18,630 bases of DNA from Clostridia bacterium (lineage in GTDB: Bacteria > Bacillota_A > Clostridia > Oscillospirales > CAG-272): contig JAFTKI010000023.1 in NCBI GenBank assembly GCA_017453335.1, positions 1 through 18,630 of the forward strand. Direction: 5' to 3'. Below are positions 1-7,381 of the stretch, piece by piece; the first letter of the stretch is position 1; the number at the start of each line of letters is the position of its first letter. The position numbers were made by a program, and so were the translations under genes. The notes beneath the pieces are model-generated. The model worked only from the letters and a program-made list of their open reading frames with translations. It did no database searches and had not been told where the DNA came from.

Positions 1-87
1 CCCTATTTGTTCGTACAATCATAATTTGGTAAGTTGCAGTCATAGAGGAACTATCAAATACAGATTAGCATAACAAAACACATCAAG

Positions 88-137
88 GCTCTCCTCATCC
101 GTCGGCTAACGCCGCCACCTTCTCCGCTGGAGAAGGC
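88..137. repeat. Partial palindromic intergenic repeat (half-element)
   Basis: This segment carries CTCATCCGTCGGCTAACGCC followed by GCCACCTTCTCC and GGAGAAGGC. It matches in plan the right half of the fuller element at 4166-4292 (CACCTCATCCG...CACCTTCTCCCC...GGAGAAGGC). Repeats of this style are common in intergenic regions of gut Clostridia. It appears to be a solo half, since no matching left arm with GGCTTCCCCTTGAGGGGAAG is seen upstream. Confidence 0.6.
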
Positions 138-216
138 TAACAAGATCGTGCGTATTTTCAAATTTGTGCGTAAAACCATACGCGGGACGCCGGTCCCTAC
201 AAGCATTTCATTTTTC

Positions 217-242
217 AACCACGCGGAGCATTCCGTGTGGTT
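217..242 (+). terminator. Hairpin with T-tract (possible terminator)
   Basis: An 11-bp stem (AACCACGCGGA / TCCGTGTGGTT, one G-T wobble) with a 4-nt loop runs into TTTTT on the plus strand. It has terminator form, but no plus-strand gene is visible upstream in the window, so it may serve a gene to the left or belong to the neighbouring repeat. Confidence 0.4.
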
Positions 243-260
243 TTTCATTATAAACAAAGG

Positions 261-292
261 GCGGCAGGCTGTGTTTCATCGCAGCCTGCCGC
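261..292 (-). terminator. Bidirectional hairpin terminator after the surface protein gene
   Basis: A perfect 11-bp GC-rich stem (GCGGCAGGCTG / CAGCCTGCCGC, 10-nt loop) lies 105 bp beyond the stop of the minus-strand surface protein gene. In the minus direction the arm is followed by CCTTTGTTT. In the plus direction it is followed by AAGTTTTTTATTTT, a better U-tract, so it may work both ways. Confidence 0.55.
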
Positions 293-396
293 AAGTTTTT
301 TATTTTATTTTTCTGTTGGATTTGCTTATTCCATGCAGGGCAAGGGGTTCACCCTGCATGGACAGAACGGTTGCTGATCTGCCTTTTTGCGTCAGC

Positions 397-3300
397 TTAT
401 CCTCCGATCGTAACCCATTCGCTTTCAAATTCGCCTGTAGCGGGATTCTGTATGATCTCAAAGGTCTTGGAAGCGGTGCCGCTGTAGTTGCCCTTGAAGG
501 TAACGGTTGCGGTTGCCGTGCCAACGTAAAGGTTGTTCGAGTAGGATACGTCATAATCCGTACCTGCAACCAGGGTCTTTCCGTCAACCACAACGGTAGG
601 AACGGGTTCCTTTGCCGTGCCACTGTAAATAGAGTCATACTCTCCAAGCGTTACCGTCGCGTCGGTTGCGTCCTTTTGTGCGATGGTAACATCGATGGAC
701 TCCGCAGTATCGCCATCGGCTGCCTTGTAATAAACGGTGTACGAGCCTGCATTGGTGCCGGTGGGGACGGTTTCGGTAAAGTCGCCGTTTTCGGTCAAGC
801 TGTAAACCATCGTGCCGCCGCTTACCGAGCCTGCGGTTACAAGTGCCTGAGCCTCGCCGTTATAGGTGAGCGTGTTTGCCGCGGGAGCCGTTACACTCGC
901 AATTGCCGCCTTGGCATAGATGGTACCGTACTCTACAGTTGCGGTCACTTCCGCATCATTCGAATCGTAAAGCTTCCAGCCCATGGGCAGGGTGATATTC
1001 GAGAGCGGCATATTGGAAAGCTTCGCAAGAATAGCAATGCTTTCCCCCGTAAACTCGGAAAGATCGATCGTTACGTCGTTCGAATCCCAGTATACAGATC
1101 CCAAAAAAGAAGAAGCATTTGACACAACGCTGTTACCAACCACCTTCAAATTCCCGGCCGACAAGCCAATTGCCAACTCCCCGTCCTCTCGGCTTACCGT
1201 AGCGTTATTGATCGTCAGCGTTCCAGTGTTGTAGATGATATATGCGCCATAAGAAGATGTCAGCATGCCGCCGCCTTGGCTATCGATAACCGTCAGCGTA
1301 CCGTAGTTCCAAATGAACTCCCTTATCGACAGGGTATAGCCGTTCAGATCCAGCGTAACAGTTGTGGCGGAGGAAATATTGATCACAGAGTCTCCCTCAG
1401 CACCGATAATATTGCTGCCAAGCTGTACTATGCCGCCTGCCTCCAGTGCCGCTTGCAGTTCTTCTACGGTATTGATCAGATCATCGGTATAGAGTACGTA
1501 TGCCTCGGACGACACGCCGTAGCGGTAAAGCGCATTCGCAAGAGGTGCCATTTCGGTGTTGCTCTGCATTTCGTAAACGTAGGAGCTGATGCTGTAGGTC
1601 AGGGTTTGCACAAGGGTTTCGCCCTCATACAATTCAAAGGTGTAAAGATTGTCAAAGCCCGTGGCGTAGATCGCGCCTGTCATATATCCCGTGCCGCCGT
1701 TCACGGTGACGAACTCGGTGCAGGTGTCGATCTCGGTGCCGTTCTTTTTCACCACCAGCGTTGCGTTCTCGGTGGAGCTGAGCTTGACGTAGATCTTGTT
1801 TACGTTGCCAAACCAAACGCCCACAGCGGTGAAGCTCAGGGTGTTACTAAGGCTCGTGTCGATCGAAAAATCGCTTTCGGAGGGAGCTTTCGTGGAGGGA
1901 GTGCCCATGTTTTCCACGCCGCTCGTTACAAGCGCGTCGGTGTTGTAGCTTTGGTAGGTCTGGGATGCGGCACCGTAGGTCAACAGGTCGGTAGCCAATT
2001 GAACCAGTGCTTTGCCGGTGCCCGTGGTATCATCCTTGTAAAGCGTAAGAACCGATTGCAGATATTCCTTTACGCTGTAGGATTCCTTGGAGGCGATCAC
2101 AGTCTCGCCGTTTTTCAGCTCTGCCTTGAGGGTGTCGCCCATTTGGTGGGGTGCAATCCCCGTAAATGCGAACGTATACTTGCCGTCCTCGTTCGCTTCA
2201 CCGGCGGGGATCGAAACGGTTTTGCCACCAAAGGTGAATTCCATTGCAATCTGATCAAGTGCAGCCAAAAGTGCCTCATCATTGATCTTCACGTAGTAGA
2301 TCATGGTCAGATCGGCACCTGCGCGAAGCGAGGCGGAGGTGATTTTGGCAGGAACTACCGCTTCGATCGTATGGAACGCATCCACCGTGGACAGAGTGGA
2401 AGCATCCTCACAGGAATAAACGCTTGTGCCTTCCACAAGGATCTCAAAGGAACACTCGCTATCATAGTCACCGGTCACCCAGAAAAACGTATATTCCGCA
2501 TTGCTGTCGTAGTCGATCTCCACGGTTTTGAATTTCACGTTGGAATCGGTTATAGATTCGGTACATAACAGCGTACCGTTCTTATAAACATTGATCGCTG
2601 CACCGTTCCAGGTATCGCCGTAACTCTCGGTCATGTTCAATGTGATCAGCGGAACGTAATCTTTCCAAACCGCCTTGATCTCGGTGTCCCCCGAAACGGT
2701 GATGATATTCCCCGGTGCATATTCGGTGCCGTTTACGTCCCACGCCTTGAATATTTTATCTGCGGGAGCCGTGAAGCCGTTTGCGGGCAGGATGAGTTGC
2801 TGATAGGAGCTGATCGGGTCCATAGTTCCCGTGCCGCCGTTTGCCGAAAAGCTGTAGGTGATCTTGCTTGCGGGGGCATCGACAATGCTATAATAAACGT
2901 TGGATTCTACCACGGTGGTTGCCGCAACGTTTTCGTTGGAAAGAACCTTTCCCGCAGGAAGCAGAACAAGATCGTCGGCATTTGCGGTATCATACGAAAA
3001 AAGCTGTGTACCGGATAAATCGGACACAGCCGAAAGATCCAAGCGCGGCAAACCTGTTTCACCATCTACATCATCAATACGAAATGCAAGCGTAGAAAGC
3101 ACAGCTTCGCTACCAACCGTAAGCGATCCGACATAAGTCATCAGTATCTCACCGCTAAACGTCCCCCTTTCCAGGGTTACCGAATTATTTTCATTTAGTG
3201 CCAGACAACAGGCAAAAGATTCTCCGCCGCTCAACCCACCGTCTGCATTGGCAGAGGTATCGGTAACGGTGAGATCCGCATTGTATACATAAAAATACGC

Positions 3301-3612
3301 ACCGGTTTCGCCGTTTCCTGTGACCGTATACCCATTCAAATCAAGCGTGATCGCTTTATCCACGTTGATCGACACTTCGGCGGTAAGTGCAACGTCACTT
3401 TGCAGCTGGAGGTAATTGATACCTTCGGTTGCCATTGCATCGCAAGCCTCGGCAAAGGTGCCCGAATACGTCAGCGAATCTGCCGATGCGCCCCACTTGG
3501 CTTCAACCGCGGTTTCGGTTGCAAACACGCCAACGGGGAGTATGCCCACAAACAGAACAAGCGTCAGAACGCAGGCAATGATTTTTGTAAAGGTTGTTTT
3601 TCTTGTTTTCAT
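397..3612 (-). CDS. Large secreted beta-rich surface protein with InlB-like and MBG-like repeats
   Basis: The predicted product is 1071 residues. ATG at 3612 is chosen because GGAGGAAACAAC precedes it directly and the next residues form a classic signal peptide: KTRK, a hydrophobic core at 11-30, and cleavage near VFA at 29-31. Two similar modules (about 60-180 and 780-900) contain TLDLNGYT motifs and short beta repeats, as in beta-helix surface proteins. An InlB B-repeat-like segment lies at about 250-317 (SANGGTG...KAWDVNGTEY...EIKAVWK). Two MBG-like domains end the protein (about 904-978, YNGEAQALVTAG; and 980-1057, YSGTAKEPVPTVVVDG). No LPXTG motif, dockerin, SLH domain or C-terminal membrane helix is seen, so it is probably released or held non-covalently. 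It is last in a minus-strand cluster behind the 43-residue peptide gene (22-bp gap). The ligand is unknown; adhesion or glycan binding is inference from domain type. Confidence 0.85.
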   Translation of the reverse strand: MKTRKTTFTKIIACVLTLVLFVGILPVGVFATETAVEAKWGASADSLTYSGTFAEACDAMATEGINYLQLQSDVALTAEVSINVDKAITLDLNGYTVTGNGETGAYFYVYNADLTVTDTSANADGGLSGGESFACCLALNENNSVTLERGTFSGEILMTYVGSLTVGSEAVLSTLAFRIDDVDGETGLPRLDLSAVSDLSGTQLFSYDTANADDLVLLPAGKVLSNENVAATTVVESNVYYSIVDAPASKITYSFSANGGTGTMDPISSYQQLILPANGFTAPADKIFKAWDVNGTEYAPGNIITVSGDTEIKAVWKDYVPLITLNMTESYGDTWNGAAINVYKNGTLLCTESITDSNVKFKTVEIDYDSNAEYTFFWVTGDYDSECSFEILVEGTSVYSCEDASTLSTVDAFHTIEAVVPAKITSASLRAGADLTMIYYVKINDEALLAALDQIAMEFTFGGKTVSIPAGEANEDGKYTFAFTGIAPHQMGDTLKAELKNGETVIASKESYSVKEYLQSVLTLYKDDTTGTGKALVQLATDLLTYGAASQTYQSYNTDALVTSGVENMGTPSTKAPSESDFSIDTSLSNTLSFTAVGVWFGNVNKIYVKLSSTENATLVVKKNGTEIDTCTEFVTVNGGTGYMTGAIYATGFDNLYTFELYEGETLVQTLTYSISSYVYEMQSNTEMAPLANALYRYGVSSEAYVLYTDDLINTVEELQAALEAGGIVQLGSNIIGAEGDSVINISSATTVTLDLNGYTLSIREFIWNYGTLTVIDSQGGGMLTSSYGAYIIYNTGTLTINNATVSREDGELAIGLSAGNLKVVGNSVVSNASSFLGSVYWDSNDVTIDLSEFTGESIAILAKLSNMPLSNITLPMGWKLYDSNDAEVTATVEYGTIYAKAAIASVTAPAANTLTYNGEAQALVTAGSVSGGTMVYSLTENGDFTETVPTGTNAGSYTVYYKAADGDTAESIDVTIAQKDATDATVTLGEYDSIYSGTAKEPVPTVVVDGKTLVAGTDYDVSYSNNLYVGTATATVTFKGNYSGTASKTFEIIQNPATGEFESEWVTIGG

Positions 3613-3634
3613 GTTGTTTCCTCCGTTTCCTTGA

Positions 3635-3766
3635 TCAAGGGGTTTGATTTTGAGTGAGATCTTGCTCTGCACCGAAAAATCCATCGGACGTGTCGCTGGC
3701 GGTGAGCACATCAACAGGATCAAGCAAGATCAGCTCGATTTGTAAAGCTTCATACGTTTTTTTCAT
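3635..3766 (-). CDS. 43-residue peptide upstream of the surface protein
   Basis: This short gene runs from ATG at 3766 to TGA at 3635 and is preceded by GGAGGAACCCGAA, a strong ribosome binding site. The product begins MKKTYEALQIELILLD and continues through DVLTASD to an acidic, Gln/Asn-rich end. It has no cysteine, no membrane helix and no clear signal peptide. The start MKKTYE...DV(L/I)T(A/T)SD recalls a class of short unannotated clostridial peptides found near secreted proteins; this is recollection, not a search. The 22-bp gap to the surface protein gene and the two matching GGAGGAA ribosome binding sites suggest co-transcription. Role unknown: it could be a leader peptide, a chaperone-like partner or a peptide precursor. 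Confidence 0.65.
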   Translation of the reverse strand: MKKTYEALQIELILLDPVDVLTASDTSDGFFGAEQDLTQNQTP

Positions 3767-3781
3767 TTCGGGTTCCTCCGT

Positions 3782-4105
3782 TTATAATGATGTTTTTTCA
3801 TTCGGTCGGTAAGTGCAGATACCAAACAGCTCCTCTGCCCTTTTGAAGTGAATGCAGTTACCGCAACACGGATCTTGCAGCTCGGGATCTCGGAAGCTGC
3901 CGCTCCCGCACATATCCTGCATCTGCGTGGCAAGGGGGTGTCCCTCTTTTGTGTAGTGCGGCTCGGCAAGGAAATCGGGATATATGGGGATCGGCTCGCT
4001 GTGCTCGCGCTCAAACTCTTCATAATATCCGTAATACAGGTCAAACGTCTTTCCAAACACGGTCACGCGCTTGTAAAGATCGCCTTCGCGGGCTTTTTTC
4101 TCCAT
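3782..4105 (-). CDS. Cys-rich small protein, possible metal-binding motif
   Basis: The product is 107 residues. ATG at 4105 is preferred over an upstream in-frame start at 4144 because AGGAAAGGAGAGAAAC precedes it. The N-terminal half is aromatic and charged (FGKTFDLYYGYYEEFERE). The C-terminal half has Cys66, Cys80, Cys81, Cys84 and Cys97 in the pattern CCxxC-x-H-F...GxC, which could bind zinc or an iron-sulfur cluster. It has no signal peptide or membrane segment. It lies 15 bp upstream of the 43-residue peptide gene on the same strand, so the three genes may form one transcript. I recognise the style as a recurring clostridial hypothetical protein but cannot name a family or function. Confidence 0.7.
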   Translation of the reverse strand: MEKKAREGDLYKRVTVFGKTFDLYYGYYEEFEREHSEPIPIYPDFLAEPHYTKEGHPLATQMQDMCGSGSFRDPELQDPCCGNCIHFKRAEELFGICTYRPNEKTSL

Positions 4106-4165
4106 GTTTCTCTCCTTTCCTCGAATTTGGTAAAGCTTCACCATAATTGTATCGGCGGCTTTTGG

Positions 4166-4292
4166 GAAGGCTTCCCCTTGAGGGGAAGTTGTCGCCGCAG
4201 ACGACTGATGAGGTGTAGCCGTCGAGAGACGGCGTTCTTTTTAACACCTCATCCGCCTCGTTCCTCGGCACCTTCTCCCCAAGGAGAAGGCT
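4166..4292. repeat. Palindromic intergenic repeat element with terminal inverted repeats
   Basis: The outer arms are GGCTTCCCCTTGAGGGGAAG at the left and CTTCTCCCCAAGGAGAAGGC at the right, an imperfect inverted pair that are each self-complementary. Inner arms TGATGAGGTG and CACCTCATCC also pair, and the centre holds a small hairpin GCCGTC-GAGA-GACGGC. The whole unit of about 127 bp can fold into one long structured hairpin, typical of non-coding MITE-like repeats. A related half-copy is at 88-137. No transposase is present. Confidence 0.7.
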
Positions 4293-4377
4293 TTCTTTCC
4301 TTGTTTTGCTCGGATCATCAATCAAGTGTGCAAATTTTTTTGATCTGCCGATTCAACGGTCTTATTTCAAAAAGAAA

Positions 4378-4413
4378 ATCTGCCATACTGTCAACACTAA
4401 CAGTATAGCAGAT
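4378..4413 (-). terminator. Hairpin terminator downstream of the LuxR-type gene
   Basis: ATCTGCCATACTGT and ACAGTATAGCAGAT form a 14-bp stem with one wobble and an 8-nt loop. On the minus strand it follows the LuxR-type stop by about 100 bp and leads into TTTTCTTTTTG; on the plus strand it leads into GTTTTTTTG. A bidirectional intrinsic terminator is likely. Confidence 0.65.
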
Positions 4414-4511
4414 GTTTTTTTGTTTGAACATTCCCCAAAACGAAAAATTTTGGCTATATTTTTTGATCCCCGACATATCCGTTCTTTTTCAAAAAAGATA
4501 TGTCCTCGGAA

Positions 4512-5762
4512 CTACAAAATGGTTGCCAGAGCCGCTTTGTTTTCCACGCCGCTTTTGTAAATGGCGTTTCGGACGGTCTGCTTGATCGATGCCACCGAAA
4601 GATGAAGCTTTTCGGCAATCTCGGTAGTGGAAAGCCCGAACGCCGCCAGCTTTGCAACCTCGCGCTCACGCATGGTGAGATTGGTTGCAATGGTACGGTT
4701 GCGCACCCAGCCGCTGAGCGTTGCCCAACCAACACCAAAGGTCTTATAAAGCGCTTCAACCTGTGCCAGAGCGGTGCGGTCTACGAGCGAAAGACGTTCA
4801 TCCAACAGGCGATCCAAGGGCCTGCGATATTCGGTCAGAATTCCGTAAAGCCGATCGGGCAGAGCCAGCGAGATCGCGCGGTCGATGTGCCGTATCGCCT
4901 GCTCATCCTTGTCGCAGTTGTGATACACCGTAGCGCAGGTCAGGCGCAAATAGATCTCGGCAATCACAGAGCGGTCTGCCATTGCTTGCGAAATCATCGG
5001 CTCTATCGTGTATGGAAGCATTGCCATCAGCGAAAGCCCCTGCAAGCCCTCCAATTCGATCTGTTTCGTTGCCAAAGCATACCCTGCGGCATACAAATAT
5101 TTGGCATAAAACACCTTGACGGCAGGCAGCGCATCGGGATGCAACGGCTCAAAATTGCCGATTTTGAACCATTCGGGAAAGGATGTGGTATCATAGAGCA
5201 TACTGTCCACCGCAGTGATCGACAGCGACATAATATCACGGTCGTTATCGTTTTTCGCGGGTGCCTCGCAAATATGGCGCTTTGCCTTGTTCCACATTCC
5301 GATATCTCCGCGCCACATGGCGCAAAGCGCCAACAGCATACCTGCCGACAGCACCGCATAAAGGCCCGAATGCTTGTGCAACAGGTAGCTTGCACTTTCG
5401 TACACCTTGTCGATCTCGCCTCTGGAATAAGCAATCTCCGCCTCAAAAAGCACCTGTGCCTCGCGGTTATCGGAAAGCTTTTCCGCGCTCTGCGCGGCAC
5501 AGCCCGGATCGTTGTACAAATCACTCATATATAAAAAGGGAGTTTTGCGCGGCAGAGGCATATCAATGTCAAGCGCGGCATCCTGTTGCATACGTCCCGC
5601 CTTGGTGCGCCCGTCGATCGGACGCTTGGCATCCTTGGGAATCATCCAATCTCTGCCAAAGCGTACGGCTCCCTCGATCTTCCCTGCGGCGCAAAGTGCC
5701 TGCACGCGGCGCATCGAAATTTTCCATTCCGCCGCCTGTTGCTCGATTCCAATATAGTCCAT
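4512..5762 (-). CDS. LuxR-family transcriptional regulator with an extra N-terminal HTH
   Basis: The product is 416 residues. ATG at 5762 is chosen because GGAGG lies 5 nt upstream (5768-5772); the in-frame TTG at 5774 overlaps that site. Residues 1-46 resemble an excisionase/MerR-like DNA-binding motif (MDYIGIEQQAAEWKISMRRV...GKIEGAVRFGRDWMIP). Residues about 75-340 are helical and TPR-like without clear catalytic motifs. Residues 361-416 are a GerE/LuxR HTH (LTMREREVAKLAAFGLSTTEIAEKLHLSVASIK). It is cytosolic, with no receiver or membrane domain. The gene is divergent from the alcohol/aldehyde dehydrogenase operon and has its own promoter with tandem sites over the start point, suggesting autoregulation. 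Its targets, and whether it controls the divergent operon, cannot be told from sequence. Confidence 0.85.
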   Translation of the reverse strand: MDYIGIEQQAAEWKISMRRVQALCAAGKIEGAVRFGRDWMIPKDAKRPIDGRTKAGRMQQDAALDIDMPLPRKTPFLYMSDLYNDPGCAAQSAEKLSDNREAQVLFEAEIAYSRGEIDKVYESASYLLHKHSGLYAVLSAGMLLALCAMWRGDIGMWNKAKRHICEAPAKNDNDRDIMSLSITAVDSMLYDTTSFPEWFKIGNFEPLHPDALPAVKVFYAKYLYAAGYALATKQIELEGLQGLSLMAMLPYTIEPMISQAMADRSVIAEIYLRLTCATVYHNCDKDEQAIRHIDRAISLALPDRLYGILTEYRRPLDRLLDERLSLVDRTALAQVEALYKTFGVGWATLSGWVRNRTIATNLTMREREVAKLAAFGLSTTEIAEKLHLSVASIKQTVRNAIYKSGVENKAALATIL

Positions 5763-5793
5763 TTTTGCCTCCAAAAAGCGTATATTTCGCCAT

Positions 5794-5830
5794 AACGCCG
5801 TTTATATCATTCGTCACAACGACGTTTATA
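5794..5830 (-). promoter_or_regulatory. Tandem 13-bp direct repeat, candidate operator of the LuxR-type gene
   Basis: AACGCCGTTTATA (5794-5806) and AACGACGTTTATA (5818-5830) differ at one base and are spaced 24 bp start to start. They sit just downstream of the -10 box of the regulator gene, over the expected transcription start and leader. A protein bound there would block transcription, so autoregulation is a reasonable inference. The binding protein is not known. Confidence 0.5.
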
Positions 5831-5832
5831 AA

Positions 5833-5861
5833 ATTATATACCATTTTTTTGAAAAAATCAA
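5833..5861 (-). promoter_or_regulatory. Sigma-A-type promoter of the LuxR-type gene
   Basis: On the minus strand, TTGATT (5861-5856), a 17-bp spacer and TATAAT (5838-5833) form a near-consensus housekeeping promoter. It faces the regulator gene and leaves a leader of about 65 nt. Confidence 0.75.
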
Positions 5862-6048
5862 GTGTTTTTTAAAAAATCGGAACACGCTTGCTTTGATGCC
5901 TTTAATTAAGGCATACAAAGCACTGCATTTGCGGTCATAAATGCTCTTTTTAATGATGCGATATCTGGTTTGTTTTCGTTCGCTGTTATGAGCTTGCTTC
6001 TCAAGCAATGATAAAAAGTTTACAAAATTCAAAAGGTCAAACTTTATA

Positions 6049-6074
6049 AAACTTGTTGACATGTCAACAAGTTT
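6049..6074. promoter_or_regulatory. Operator 1: 26-bp perfect palindrome over the -35 box
   Basis: Positions 6049-6074 are a perfect inverted repeat with core CTTGTTGACATGTCAACAAG (6052-6071). It contains the TTGACA -35 box of the operon promoter. The half-site GTTGA resembles those bound by MarR-family repressors such as MexR, but TetR-type binding is equally possible. No such regulator gene is in the window. Confidence 0.7.
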
Positions 6075-6084
6075 ATGGTATACT
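6056..6084 (+). promoter_or_regulatory. Promoter of the alcohol/aldehyde dehydrogenase operon
   Basis: TTGACA (6056-6061), a 17-bp spacer and TATACT (6079-6084) make a near-perfect housekeeping promoter reading into the dehydrogenase operon. The -35 lies inside operator 1, and operator 2 begins 10 bp after the -10. A strong core promoter held by two operators is the usual design of a tightly repressed, inducible operon. Confidence 0.8.
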
Positions 6085-6093
6085 GTAACGGTG

Positions 6094-6113
6094 CTTGTTG
6101 AAACTTCAACAAG
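6094..6113. promoter_or_regulatory. Operator 2: second copy of the palindrome at the start of the transcript
   Basis: CTTGTTGAAACTTCAACAAG repeats the operator 1 scheme CTTGTTGA-N4-TCAACAAG with a different centre. It is 42 bp from operator 1, about four helical turns, so both would face the same side of the DNA. It sits at the predicted transcription start and would also form a 9-bp stem in the RNA leader. Confidence 0.7.
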
Positions 6114-6166
6114 TCGAAAAAGGAAAAAACCGGGCGAAAACAAAAACTAACAGAATTGAGGTAACT

Positions 6167-7381
6167 ATGTTCATACTCAAAAAAATAGGATGCCGAATCT
6201 TTCAGATCGCGTTCCGTGCCGCATTGCCGATACTGCCCTACAGAGAGCCACAAATCGTGTCCTCTCTTGCAGATCTCGGCGCAACTTGCAAAAAAGAAAA
6301 GATCAAATCTGTTCTCATTGTAACCGATGCCGGTATTGTGAAGAACGGCTTGACGATCTCCCTTGAGGATGTATTAAAGGAAAATAAAATCCAATATACT
6401 CTATATGATAAAACACAACCGAATCCAACGGTAGATAATGTTGAGGAAGCACTTGCACTCTACCGAAAAAGCGGATGCGACGCATTGATCGCAATCGGCG
6501 GCGGTTCTGCGATGGATTGCGCAAAGGCTGTTGGCGCACGCGTAGTATATCCAAAGAAAACGGTTGGCAAAATGGGAGGAATTTTGCGGGTTCTTCGTAA
6601 GCTCCCCACGTTGATTGCGATTCCTACCACTGCAGGAACAGGAAGCGAAACAACACTTGCGGCGGTCATTACGGATGGCAAAACGCATCACAAATACGCC
6701 TTGATGAGTTTCCCCTTGATCCCGCATTATGCCGTACTTGATGCCACGCTTACCTATACCCTGCCAACCGGTATGACCTCAACAACGGGAATAGATGCCC
6801 TCACACACGCGGTGGAAGCATATATCGGCCGTTCCACAACAAAGGAAACAAGAAGGCTTGCGCTTGAAGCAACAAAGCTCGTTTTTGAAAACGTGGAAAA
6901 GGCATACACCGACGGACAAAATCACCGGGCAAGAGAAAATATGCTTCACGCAGCATACAAGGCAGGCGTTGCCTTCTCTAAATCCTACGTTGGTTATATT
7001 CACGCCGTTGCCCATTCGCTCGGCGGCAGATACGGAACTCCCCACGGCCTTGCCAATGCGGTAATAATGCCCTACGTTTTGGAATCCTACGGCAAATGCG
7101 TATATAAAAAGCTTCACCGCCTCGGAATAACCGCAGGCGTATGCAGCGAGAGCGATAGTGCCGAGATCGGAGCAAAAAAATTCATTGAAGCGATCAAAGC
7201 GTTGAACAAGAAAATGAATATTCCCGAGAAGCTTTCGGGAATAAAAAAGGAAGATATCCCCGAAATGGCAAAGCACGCCGAACAGGAAGCCAATCCTCTC
7301 TATCCCGTACCGAAGCTGATGACGAGAAAAGAGCTTGAAGGCTTCTATTACAAAATAGCAGATTGGAGTGAAACAAAATGA
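6167..7381 (+). CDS. Iron-containing alcohol dehydrogenase
   Basis: The 404-residue product is of normal length for group III iron-dependent alcohol dehydrogenases, which interconvert aldehydes and alcohols with NAD(P)H. ATG at 6167 is chosen because GAGGT stands 4 nt upstream; the longer frame from TTG at 6095 would read through operator 2. Visible motifs are GGGSAMDCAK (111-120, nucleotide binding) and PTTAGTGSE (153-161). The metal ligands by alignment to FucO-type enzymes are Asp210, His214, His279 and His293, with His283 at the conserved non-ligand position. An extra N-terminal stretch (about 1-25) is hydrophobic and basic and could touch the membrane. It is first in the operon and its stop overlaps the next start. 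Co-occurrence with a class-3-like aldehyde dehydrogenase and a YhhN protein suggests a long-chain aldehyde as substrate; this is inference. Confidence 0.9.
   Translation: MFILKKIGCRIFQIAFRAALPILPYREPQIVSSLADLGATCKKEKIKSVLIVTDAGIVKNGLTISLEDVLKENKIQYTLYDKTQPNPTVDNVEEALALYRKSGCDALIAIGGGSAMDCAKAVGARVVYPKKTVGKMGGILRVLRKLPTLIAIPTTAGTGSETTLAAVITDGKTHHKYALMSFPLIPHYAVLDATLTYTLPTGMTSTTGIDALTHAVEAYIGRSTTKETRRLALEATKLVFENVEKAYTDGQNHRARENMLHAAYKAGVAFSKSYVGYIHAVAHSLGGRYGTPHGLANAVIMPYVLESYGKCVYKKLHRLGITAGVCSESDSAEIGAKKFIEAIKALNKKMNIPEKLSGIKKEDIPEMAKHAEQEANPLYPVPKLMTRKELEGFYYKIADWSETK

Larger units (their letters stand above)
1..396. other. Gene-free stretch with repeat and hairpins
   Basis: No convincing gene is seen between the left edge and the stop of the large surface protein. 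The stretch holds a half-copy of a palindromic intergenic repeat (about 88-137), a GGGACGCCGGTCCC-type dyad near 184-197, and two hairpins (217-242 and 261-292). Open frames crossing here on the plus strand are antisense shadows of the surface protein gene. Confidence 0.7.

Noticed and set aside
148..1122. 324-codon plus-strand open frame at the left end
   Set aside because: It lies antisense to the secreted surface protein gene, has no ribosome site and its product is Cys/Arg/Gly-rich without domains; a shadow frame.
1276..2568. 430-codon plus-strand open frame
   Set aside because: Antisense to the same surface protein gene, with no domain or start signal.
397..3612. Surface protein as a wall-anchored adhesin
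   Set aside because: No LPXTG motif, membrane helix or basic tail at the C-terminus, so covalent anchoring is not supported.
4500..5534. 344-codon plus-strand open frame
   Set aside because: Antisense to the LuxR-type gene, which has HTH motifs, promoter and ribosome site on the other strand.
5794..5830. Start of a CRISPR array or integration site
   Set aside because: Only two 13-bp repeats, placed as an operator next to a promoter; no further repeats or spacers.
5826..6143. 105-codon minus-strand frame between the two divergent units
   Set aside because: It would run through both operators and the LuxR-type promoter, has no ribosome site, and its composition is non-coding AT-rich.
6095..6166. 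Longer start for the alcohol dehydrogenase (TTG at 6095)
   Set aside because: It begins inside operator 2 with no ribosome site, while ATG at 6167 has GAGGT at the right distance.
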